DNA from: Methylobacterium segetis
Lineage (GTDB): Bacteria; Pseudomonadota; Alphaproteobacteria; Rhizobiales; Beijerinckiaceae
Assembly (NCBI RefSeq): GCF_004348265.1
Contig: NZ_SMNT01000017.1
Coordinates: 1 to 63,219 of the forward strand
Direction of reading: 5' to 3'
DNA length: 63,219 nucleotides
The translations under genes were made by a program, and so were the position numbers. The notes below the pieces were generated by a model. That model was not told where the DNA came from and made no database searches. It saw only the letters and a list, made by a program, of their open reading frames with translations. Below are positions 20,158 to 27,289 of this stretch, one piece after another. Every line of letters starts with the position of its first letter. The first letter of the stretch is position 1.

Positions 20158-22437
20158 TCACGCCGCGGAGAGGCGCAGCTGCATGTCCTCTCCGCCGATC
20201 TCCACACGCACAGCGACGCTGTCCTGGGCCACGAGGACCTGCCCGGCGCCCGAGTCCTCGGCCAGCGCGTAGAGATCGACGAGGTCCGGGTCGTCGGCGG
20301 CCGCGTTCGAGACGATGACGACGCTGTCCATGCGGGCGGAGACGGCCGCGAGGAGGGCGCGCGGCCCCTCGCCCGACCGGAGGCGCTGGCTGCAGATCAC
20401 CCAGTCGTAGGTCTCGGCCATCGCGTCCAGGGAGATCGCCAGCGCCTGGGGCTCCTCCAGCAGGACGGCGCTGTCGACGAAGCCGCGGGCGACGCGGTGC
20501 AGGCGGGAGCCGGGTACGGGCTGGATCACGTCGAGGAAGGCGGCGTCGCCCGCGACGAGATCGGTGAGACCCGGATCGTCCGGGTGGCTCGCCGGCCCGT
20601 CGAGATCGACGGCGAGCGTCCGGCCGCGCCCTGCCAAGGTATCGGCCAGCGTCTCGGCCAAGCTCTTCTCCGGCGATCTCGCCCCGGCCAGTCCCTGTGC
20701 GGAGGCAGTGAGGCGGACTGGTCGCCGCGCGGGCACGGTCTCGACCACCAGCACGATGCGGCCCGCCTCCGCCTGCGCTCCTTCGGCGAGACGCTCGATC
20801 AGGAGGTCGAGATCGAACGGTGAGCCGGACTCACCGCGCGGCTCCGGCGCCGGAGCGGGTGGGGCCTCACCCGACACGACGGCGAGGCTCGGCCATGCGG
20901 AGGGAGGAGCAGCCTCGGGGAAGCTGAAGCGCGCGGGCTCGGGGCGGGACGCCTCATCGGCCTGCTCACGCGCGCCCTGGTCCGGACGCGCCGCGCCGCC
21001 GGGATCGGCGAGGAGCCGCCGAGCGATGACGGCACCCGCGGAGAACAGAAAGGCGAGGAGCGCCGCAAGCCCGACGATCGGCAGCTTCTTCGGGAATGAC
21101 GGAAGTTCCGGAACGACGGCCCGCGAGACGATCCGTACATCGGCCGGGCTCGCGCTCTCCGCATCCCGGGCAGCCGCCTCGCGGTAGCGCGACAGGTAGG
21201 ATTCGAGTTGCTCGCGCTGGGCCTTGGCCTCGCGCTCGAGGGCCCGCAACTGCACCTCGCTCGAATTGCCCTTCACGACGACGTCGCGCTGCCCGTCCAC
21301 CGTCGCCTGCAGGCTCTCGACGCGGGCGCCCGCGATCTTGGCATCGTTCTCCAGCGTGCGCCCGATCCGCTCGGCCGCCGACTTGATCTGCGCGTCGAGA
21401 TCCGCGACCTGCGCGGTCAGCTCCTTGATGCGGGGGTGGGCGGGAAGCAGCGTGCGCGATTCCAGGGCGAGCTGCGCACGGAGGGTGATCCGGCTCTCCA
21501 CCACCCGGCGGATCAGGTCGTTATTGGCGACGTCCGGGATCTCGAAGGCGCGGCCCTCCTTGATCATCTCCTTGATCAGCTTCACGCGGCCGTCGAGATC
21601 CGCCTTGAGCGTGCGCGCGTGGGAGAGTTGGCTCGAGAGCTCGGACAATTGCTGTCCGCTCAGCGGCTGTCCGGCGGTGCCGCCCGCCGCGACGAGGCCG
21701 TTCCTGGCCCGGAAGGCCTCGACCTTCGCCTCGGCCTCGGCGACCCGGCTGCGCAGCGTCTCGATGTTGCCGCCGAGCCAGGTCGAGGCGTAGCGCGCGG
21801 TGTCGACCTTCGCGGCCTCGAGGGAGGCGATGTAGAGCTCGGAGATGGTGTTGGCGCCCTGCGCCGCGAGCATCGGATCCTTCGAGCGGAACTCGACGCT
21901 GAGGATGCGCGACTTGCCGGCCGGGTAGACGAGGAGCCGATCGAAATAGGCGTCGAGCACGCGGTCCTCGGAGGGACGCTCCAGCGGGTTCTGGGCGAGA
22001 CCGACGAGCATCAAAGCCCGCTGCACGGGGCCGAGCCCCTCGACGCTCGGGTCGAATTCCGGGTTGCCCACGAGCTTGAGCCGGCGGATCGCCTCGCGGG
22101 CGAGATCGCGCGACATCACGACCTGTGCCTGGCTGGCCACCGCCTGCTCGTCGATCGGCTGGGGCTGCTCGGCACGCTCCTGCGCGGTGCGGGCGAATCC
22201 GGCCTCCCGGCTCTCCAGGAGAAGCTTGGCCTCGCCCGTGAAGCGCGGGGGCACGACCTGCACGAAGGCGACGGCGCCCGCTGCCGCTACGATCGTCGGC
22301 AGAGCGATCCAGAGCCAGGACCGGCGCAGGACGCCGCCGACCTGCGAGAGCGCAAGGCTCTCCGTCGGTGCCGCGGCCGGAGCGGAACGGCCGGCTCTCG
22401 CGGAGCGGCGGGTATGACGTTCGGTACGCAAGGCCAA
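20158..22437 (-). CDS. Wzz/GumC-type polysaccharide chain-length protein with degenerate kinase-like domain
   Basis: A 759-residue inner-membrane protein of the PCP-2a/BY-kinase plan. An N-terminal transmembrane helix (LWIALPTIVAAAGAVAFVQV), a Wzz domain starting PPRFTGEAKLLLESREAGFA, a long coiled-coil periplasmic region and a second helix (LPIVGLAALLAFLFSAGAVI) at about 450 are clear. The cytoplasmic C-terminus aligns with the ParA-like kinase fold (LAVDLDGPASHPDDPGLTDL, then DWVICSQRL), but I find no GxxxxGK(S/T) Walker A, no DxD Walker A' pair and no Tyr-rich tail. I infer a pseudokinase that still sets chain length or export. It sits 13 bases from the convergent acyltransferase gene and is divergent from the Wza-like gene. 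Confidence 0.85.
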   Translation of the reverse strand: MALRTERHTRRSARAGRSAPAAAPTESLALSQVGGVLRRSWLWIALPTIVAAAGAVAFVQVVPPRFTGEAKLLLESREAGFARTAQERAEQPQPIDEQAVASQAQVVMSRDLAREAIRRLKLVGNPEFDPSVEGLGPVQRALMLVGLAQNPLERPSEDRVLDAYFDRLLVYPAGKSRILSVEFRSKDPMLAAQGANTISELYIASLEAAKVDTARYASTWLGGNIETLRSRVAEAEAKVEAFRARNGLVAAGGTAGQPLSGQQLSELSSQLSHARTLKADLDGRVKLIKEMIKEGRAFEIPDVANNDLIRRVVESRITLRAQLALESRTLLPAHPRIKELTAQVADLDAQIKSAAERIGRTLENDAKIAGARVESLQATVDGQRDVVVKGNSSEVQLRALEREAKAQREQLESYLSRYREAAARDAESASPADVRIVSRAVVPELPSFPKKLPIVGLAALLAFLFSAGAVIARRLLADPGGAARPDQGAREQADEASRPEPARFSFPEAAPPSAWPSLAVVSGEAPPAPAPEPRGESGSPFDLDLLIERLAEGAQAEAGRIVLVVETVPARRPVRLTASAQGLAGARSPEKSLAETLADTLAGRGRTLAVDLDGPASHPDDPGLTDLVAGDAAFLDVIQPVPGSRLHRVARGFVDSAVLLEEPQALAISLDAMAETYDWVICSQRLRSGEGPRALLAAVSARMDSVVIVSNAAADDPDLVDLYALAEDSGAGQVLVAQDSVAVRVEIGGEDMQLRLSAA

Positions 22438-22602
22438 AGTATCCGCTGCACAGGACTCGGATCAGCGCGCAGTAGAAACCGTTAAGATTGACCAGCGGTT
22501 AAAGCAGGCTGCGGCGGCCCTGCGCCCTTCCGGGACGTCAGTCTTCATTAACCATATCCGCCTACACCGTCGCCGTTGAGGAAAAACACGGCGGCATGGG
22601 TG

Positions 22603-23175
22603 ATGAACCGGCGCGCACTCCTTCTGGCTCTCACGTCCAGCCTCGCGCTGGGCGGCTGCCTGCGGCCCGACTTCCGGACCGCTCAGCTCGACGCGACCGG
22701 GACCGGCTCGATCGGCGCCCGCTACACCCTGTCCGCGGGGGACCGGTTGCGCGTGATCGTGTTCGGACAGGACAACCTCTCGAACATCTACGCGGTGGAT
22801 GGAGCCGGCCGGATCGCCATGCCGCTCATCGGCACGGTCTCGATCGGCGGCCAGACCACGGCCGCGGCCGCGCGCACCATCGAGGGCAAGCTCGCGGCAG
22901 GTTTCGTGCGCGAGCCGCACGTGACGGTCGAGGTCGATGCCTACCGGCCGTTCTACATCCTCGGCGAGGTCACGACGTCCGGCCAATACCCCTACGTCAA
23001 CGGCATGACGGTCGAGACGGCGGTCGCCATCGCGGCGGGCTTCGGGCCTCGCGCCGCCCGCGACTACGCCGTGCTGACCCGGGAGGGACAGGGTGGGCTC
23101 GTCTCCGGCATCGTGCCGATGACCTATCCCGTCCGGCCGGGCGACACGATCATGGTCAAGGAGCGCTTCTTCTGA
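22603..23175 (+). CDS. Polysaccharide export lipoprotein (Wza/OtnA-like, short)
   Basis: A 190-residue outer-membrane-type polysaccharide export protein. The signal peptide MNRRALLLALTSSLALGGC ends in a lipobox with Cys at 19. The poly_export domain follows: YTLSAGDRLRVIVFGQDNLS, DGAGRIAMPLIGTVSIGG, REPHVTVEVDAYRPFYILGE, then a SLBB-like GQYPYVNGMTVETAVAIAAG and a final VRPGDTIMVKERFF. It is shorter than E. coli Wza, as usual in alphaproteobacteria. ATG at 22603 is chosen for the signal peptide; a TTG at 22576 in the same frame has a GAGG nearby but would add nine polar residues. It should partner the divergent Wzz-like protein. Confidence 0.9.
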   Translation: MNRRALLLALTSSLALGGCLRPDFRTAQLDATGTGSIGARYTLSAGDRLRVIVFGQDNLSNIYAVDGAGRIAMPLIGTVSIGGQTTAAAARTIEGKLAAGFVREPHVTVEVDAYRPFYILGEVTTSGQYPYVNGMTVETAVAIAAGFGPRAARDYAVLTREGQGGLVSGIVPMTYPVRPGDTIMVKERFF

Positions 23176-23185
23176 AGTCTCGGCT

Positions 23186-23668
23186 TCACAGCCGCCTGTA
23201 CATGACGAGGGCATCGAAGGCGCCGAGCCGCGGATGCCGGAAGGCGCCGGGAAGGCGGCCGACCGTCTCGAAGCCGAGGCTCTCCCAGAGGCGGATCGCC
23301 CCGGCATTCGTGCCGATCACGAAATTGAACTGCATCGCCGCGAAGCCCCGCTCCCGCGCCCGGTCGAGGACATGCTCGCACATTCGGCGGGCAACACCAC
23401 GGCCGGCGGCTGCGGGCGCCGTCACGAAGCCCGCATTGGCGACGTGGCTGCCGCCCCCGGCCTGGTTCGCGCGCAGATAGGCGGTGCCCACGAGGGCTCC
23501 ACGATCTTCCGCCACGAAGGTCTCCCGATCAGGCCCGCTCCAGTAGGCGAGCGCCTCGGCCCGCGTCATGTCGCGGGGTAGCGCGTAGGTCTCGTCTGCC
23601 TCGATCACCGGCCGCAGGATCTCCCAGACGGCGTCCTGATCCGCTCCTTCGATGAACCTGATCAGCAC
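23186..23668 (-). CDS. GNAT family N-acetyltransferase
   Basis: A 160-residue single-domain GNAT acetyltransferase. The start MLIRFIEGADQDAVWEILRP and the acetyl-CoA-binding segment AAAGRGVARRMCEHVLDRAR (the R/QxxGxG/A loop) are typical, followed by QFNFVIGTNAGAIRLWESLG and FETVGRLPGAFRHP, which match the group annotated as phosphinothricin- or L-amino-acid acetyltransferase-like. The substrate cannot be fixed. It lies between two polysaccharide genes but on the other strand, and its link to them is uncertain. Confidence 0.85.
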   Translation of the reverse strand: MLIRFIEGADQDAVWEILRPVIEADETYALPRDMTRAEALAYWSGPDRETFVAEDRGALVGTAYLRANQAGGGSHVANAGFVTAPAAAGRGVARRMCEHVLDRARERGFAAMQFNFVIGTNAGAIRLWESLGFETVGRLPGAFRHPRLGAFDALVMYRRL

Positions 23669-23860
23669 GCTGCTCCCCCCGCAGCTCGCCCTCCAGGAGA
23701 GCCTGCCGTCGCAATCCGAGCGATCTCCTTAGCCCCACTCTAACCCTGCCGGCAGATAGATGGCGCATCTCGCCTCCGGAGCCGCGTCCTTAACCGGCCA
23801 GGCAACGATCGGGCCCTAGCCTCCGGGCCGATTTCCGCGCCGTCGCTGGAGATGCCGCCC

Positions 23861-25084
23861 GTGCCCGCCGCCATCGCTCACCCGGTCGAGTCCCACCGGA
23901 TCCTCCACATCTTCCGTGCTCCTGTCGGCGGACTGTTCCGGCATGTCGTGGATCTCGCCCGCCTCCAGGCCGCCGCCGGGCACCGGGTCGGCATCGTCTG
24001 CGACGCGACGACGGGGGGCGATCGGGCGCAGGCCGCACTCGCCGAACTGGCCCCCGCCCTGGCCTTCGGGGTGACGCGGGTGCCGATGCGGCGCAATCCG
24101 CACCCCTCCGACACCGCGGCGCTGCTCGCCGTGGCGCGGCGGGCCGAGGCCGTCGGTGCCGACGTGCTGCACGGGCACGGCGCCAAAGGTGGCGCCTACG
24201 CCCGTCTCTGCCCCGCCCGCAGCGAGTCCATGATCCGCGCCTACACGCCGCACGGCGGAAGCTACAATTATCGGCCCGGCACCCTGATGCACCGGCTCTA
24301 CATGGCGGCGGAGGGCCTGCTCGCCCGGCGCACCGACGTGTTCCTGTTCGAGAGCGAGTACGTGGCGCGGCGCCACCAGGCTTTCGTGGGCGCCAAGGCG
24401 ACCCTCGCGCGGATCGTTCACAACGGGATCGGCGCGGCCGAATTCGAGCCGGTCGAGCCGGCTCCCGATCCCTTCGACCTCGTCTACGTGGGCGAGCTTC
24501 GGGACGCCAAGGGCCTGCCGGTCCTGCTGGAGGCGCTGGCACAGATGCGCGCCGAGGGCCGGCACGTGCGCCTCCTGATGGTCGGGTCGGGTCCGGACGC
24601 CGGGCGCCTCGCGGATCAGGTGCGCGATCTCGGCCTGACCGAGGCTGTCGCCTTCGAGCCGGCCCAGCCGATCCGTCCGATCCTGGCGCGGGGCCGGATC
24701 ATGGTCGTGCCCTCCTTCGCCGAATCCCTGCCCTACGTGGTGCTGGAGGCCGCGGCGGCGGGCCAACCGCTCGTCGCCACCAATGTCGGCGGTATCCCGG
24801 AAATCTTCGGCGCGGCCGCTGACGAGTTGGTGCCACCGCGCGATGCGGCGGCGCTCCGACGCGCGATCCTCCGGGTGCTCGACGAGCCGGCCGAGACCCG
24901 TCGAGCGCGTTTTGCGGCCCTGAGCGCTTCCGTACGCCAGCGCTTCTCGATGGAGCGGATGGGCGCCGACGTGCTCTCAGGCTACGCGGCGGCCTTCCGC
25001 GCCCGCCTCAGGGAAGGGGTGCCGGAGAGCGTTCCGGCCGCCCCCGCCCTCGCCGGGAGCTCGGGCACGCGCCCAGGCGCTTAA
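23861..25084 (+). CDS. Glycosyltransferase family 4
   Basis: A 407-residue GT-B glycosyltransferase of family 4. The acceptor half opens RILHIFRAPVGGLFRHVVDL and contains VLHGHGAKGGAYARL. The donor half has IVHNGIGAAEF, LVYVGELRDAKGLPVLLEAL, a VVPSFAESLPYVVLEAAAAG block (the EX7E-like motif that binds the nucleotide-sugar) and PLVATNVGGIPEI. It would add a hexose to a lipid-linked exopolysaccharide intermediate. I prefer the GTG at 23861 because GGAG ends 9 bases before it; the in-frame ATG at 23852 directly abuts that GGAG. It probably forms an operon with the initiating transferase 72 bases downstream. Confidence 0.9.
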   Translation: MPAAIAHPVESHRILHIFRAPVGGLFRHVVDLARLQAAAGHRVGIVCDATTGGDRAQAALAELAPALAFGVTRVPMRRNPHPSDTAALLAVARRAEAVGADVLHGHGAKGGAYARLCPARSESMIRAYTPHGGSYNYRPGTLMHRLYMAAEGLLARRTDVFLFESEYVARRHQAFVGAKATLARIVHNGIGAAEFEPVEPAPDPFDLVYVGELRDAKGLPVLLEALAQMRAEGRHVRLLMVGSGPDAGRLADQVRDLGLTEAVAFEPAQPIRPILARGRIMVVPSFAESLPYVVLEAAAAGQPLVATNVGGIPEIFGAAADELVPPRDAAALRRAILRVLDEPAETRRARFAALSASVRQRFSMERMGADVLSGYAAAFRARLREGVPESVPAAPALAGSSGTRPGA

Positions 25085-25156
25085 GCTTTCCGAGACGAGA
25101 TCCTGCAACCTTTCGACCGACCATCCCAAACCGCATCACGTTTCCGGTGTTTCCCG

Positions 25157-26686
25157 ATGAGTGCCTTCGATGTCCGTGACCTTCTGAAGGTCGCCGGTCA
25201 GCCCGGCTCGGCCCTGGCCGCGGCCGGTGACGCCACGGGGCGTCCGCTTCCCGCAGAAGCGAAAGCCGCGCTCCCCGGCCCCCTGATCTCGCCGGTCGTG
25301 CTCGCGGGCTGCGTGCGGGCCGCTGAATTCTGCCTTGTCGGCGGGTTCGGCCTCGCCCTGCATCAGATCATGCTGCGGGGCGTCGTACCGCTGGGCCTGT
25401 CCTACATCGCCGCGATCCTGGCCGTCGCCGCCATCACGATCACCCTGTTCCAGGCCGGCGGCACCTACCGGATGGGGGCGTTCCGCGCCTTCTTCCCATC
25501 CGCGGTGAAGCTGTCGGCCAGCTGGGCCCTCGCCTTCCTGCTCGTCGCGGCCGGCATGGTCCTCGCCAAGGTGGCGGATCATTATTCCCGGCTGTGGCTC
25601 GGCGCCTATTTCGCGGGCGGCCTCCTCCTCGTCCTCGCCGGACGCTTCGTGCTGGCGCAGGTCGTCGCCGCGCAGGTCCGCAAGGGGCGTTTCGACCGCC
25701 GCACCGCCATCGTCGGGGGTGGCCCGGTGGCCGAGGAACTGATCCGTGCCCTCGAGTCGCAGGGCGATTCCGGGATCCGCATCGTCGGCGTGTTCGACGA
25801 CCGCAACGACGACCGCTCCTCGGACGTCGTGGCGGGCTACCCGAAACTCGGAACGGTCAGCGACCTCGTCGCCTATGCCCGCCACGCCCGCCTCGATCTC
25901 GTCGTGTTCACCCTGCCGATCTCGGCCGAGGGGCGCATCCTGCAGATGCTCGCCAAGCTCTGGGTGCTGCCGATCGACATCCGGCTCTCGGCCCACGCCA
26001 CCAAGCTGCGTCTGCGCCCGCGCTCCTATTCCTACATCGGGGGCGTGCCGGTGCTCGACGTATTCGACAAGCCGATCGCGGACTGGGACGTCGTCGTGAA
26101 GGCGGCCTTCGACCGCACGGTGGGCCTTGCCCTCCTCGTCCTGCTCGCGCCGGTGATGCTCGCCGTGGCCCTCGCCGTGCGCCTCTCGTCACCCGGGCCA
26201 ATCCTGTTCCGACAGAAGCGGCACGGCTTCAACAACGAGTTGATCGACGTCTTCAAGTTCCGCTCGATGTATGTCGACCAGTGCGACCACGGGGCGGCAC
26301 GGCAGGTGACGCGGGGCGATCCGCGGGTCACCCCGGTCGGCCGCTTCATCCGCAAGACGAGCCTCGACGAGTTGCCGCAACTCTTCAACGTGATCCGGGG
26401 CGATCTCTCCCTCGTCGGCCCCCGGCCACACGCGCTCCAGGCGAAGGCCGCGAACACCCTCTACGATCAGGTCGTCGACGGCTATTTCGCCCGGCACCGG
26501 GTCAAGCCCGGCATCACCGGCTGGGCTCAGGTCAATGGCTGGCGCGGCGAGACCGACACCAGCGAGAAGCTCCAGCGCCGCGTCGAGCACGACCTGTACT
26601 ACATCGAGAACTGGTCGGTTCTCCTCGACCTGCAGATCCTGCTGACGACGCCCTTCGCGCTGTTCAGGACGCAGAACGCCTACTGA
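25157..26686 (+). CDS. Undecaprenyl-phosphate glucose phosphotransferase (WcaJ-type, initiating)
   Basis: A 509-residue polyisoprenyl-phosphate hexose-1-phosphate transferase that starts exopolysaccharide repeat assembly by moving glucose-1-phosphate (or galactose-1-phosphate) to undecaprenyl phosphate. The N-terminal half has four hydrophobic helices and a Rossmann-like CoA-binding-type domain (RTAIVGGGPVAEELIRALES). The C-terminal catalytic core has PILFRQKRHGFNNELIDVFK, FRSMYVD, RFIRKTSLDELPQLFNVIRG, LSLVGPRPHA and HRVKPGITGWAQVNGWRGET, all bacterial sugar transferase signatures. The last residues RTQNAY are the usual family end. A hairpin follows the stop. Confidence 0.94.
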   Translation: MSAFDVRDLLKVAGQPGSALAAAGDATGRPLPAEAKAALPGPLISPVVLAGCVRAAEFCLVGGFGLALHQIMLRGVVPLGLSYIAAILAVAAITITLFQAGGTYRMGAFRAFFPSAVKLSASWALAFLLVAAGMVLAKVADHYSRLWLGAYFAGGLLLVLAGRFVLAQVVAAQVRKGRFDRRTAIVGGGPVAEELIRALESQGDSGIRIVGVFDDRNDDRSSDVVAGYPKLGTVSDLVAYARHARLDLVVFTLPISAEGRILQMLAKLWVLPIDIRLSAHATKLRLRPRSYSYIGGVPVLDVFDKPIADWDVVVKAAFDRTVGLALLVLLAPVMLAVALAVRLSSPGPILFRQKRHGFNNELIDVFKFRSMYVDQCDHGAARQVTRGDPRVTPVGRFIRKTSLDELPQLFNVIRGDLSLVGPRPHALQAKAANTLYDQVVDGYFARHRVKPGITGWAQVNGWRGETDTSEKLQRRVEHDLYYIENWSVLLDLQILLTTPFALFRTQNAY

Positions 26687-26694
26687 CCGACCCC

Positions 26695-26726
26695 CGCCCT
26701 CGGATCCCGAGGAGAGACCGAGGGCG
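26695..26726. terminator. Hairpin between convergent genes
   Basis: CGCCCTCGG at 26695-26703 and CCGAGGGCG at 26718-26726 form a perfect 9-bp stem with a 14-base loop. It lies 8 bases after the WcaJ-type stop and before the convergent secreted-protein gene. The following TTAG is a poor T-tract, so intrinsic termination is only probable. Confidence 0.45.
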
Positions 26727-26764
26727 TTAGAGACGCGGCAGGGCGCCGGCCCGCGCGGATCGCC

Positions 26765-27136
26765 CTACGGCAGGGCGCCGGCCTTCTCCTTGGCTTTCAG
26801 GATCGTGTCGCGGCAGGCTTCCGCCTGCCCGGCCTTGTCCTCGGTCCTGGCCTTCTGGACGAGATCGCGCGCTTCCTTCACGCCGGCGGCGGTCGGCTGC
26901 ACGCTCGGATCGCTCGGCTTTCCTGCCGGAGGCTGAGCCAGAGCCTTGTCCGAGTGCGAGGAGGTCGGGCCGCCCGGCGGCTCCTTGCCGGTCACCTTCT
27001 CCGCTCCCGCGCTGTCGAGACGACGTTCCAACGTGGCGATCTCTTCGGCACACGACGTGGCGAGGGCGGGGCTGGCGGCGAGGGTCGCGAGGGTGGAGGC
27101 CGCGAGGACGGCCGGGATCAGGGTGGATATCCGCAT
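26765..27136 (-). CDS. Small secreted helical protein, LutD-like
   Basis: A 123-residue exported protein (signal peptide MRISTLIPAVLAASTLATLA, cleavage near ALA-TSC). The mature protein has one Cys at its start (SCAEEIATLERRL) and one near its end (EACRDTILKAKEKAGAL), with two helices separated by about 45 Pro/Gly/Ser-rich residues. The same plan appears in LutD at 32359-32601: ACTEGIAAIKTAL and ECVEAVSDAKRAL. I infer they are distant paralogues or the same fold, with a disulfide closing a helical hairpin. It lies 153 bases downstream of lutH, the place of lanM in M. extorquens AM1 as I recall. It is not lanmodulin: no EF-hand loop is present. Confidence 0.7.
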   Translation of the reverse strand: MRISTLIPAVLAASTLATLAASPALATSCAEEIATLERRLDSAGAEKVTGKEPPGGPTSSHSDKALAQPPAGKPSDPSVQPTAAGVKEARDLVQKARTEDKAGQAEACRDTILKAKEKAGALP

Positions 27137-27289
27137 CAGACGCTTCTCCCGAATGTGGAATGGGCCGCCGGGGATCGGCGGCCCGCCATCAGAGTGGGGA
27201 GAGAAGCGATGTCCGGGAGATCAGTTCCTCCCGCCGAGGTTGCAGACCTGCGCCGGTCCATGCGGCGTCCCGGCGCAGGTCGACGCGGA

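Noticed and set aside
26765..27136. Lanmodulin (lanM) next to lutH
   Set aside because: The position fits, but there is no EF-hand loop and the protein has two Cys; it is not lanmodulin.
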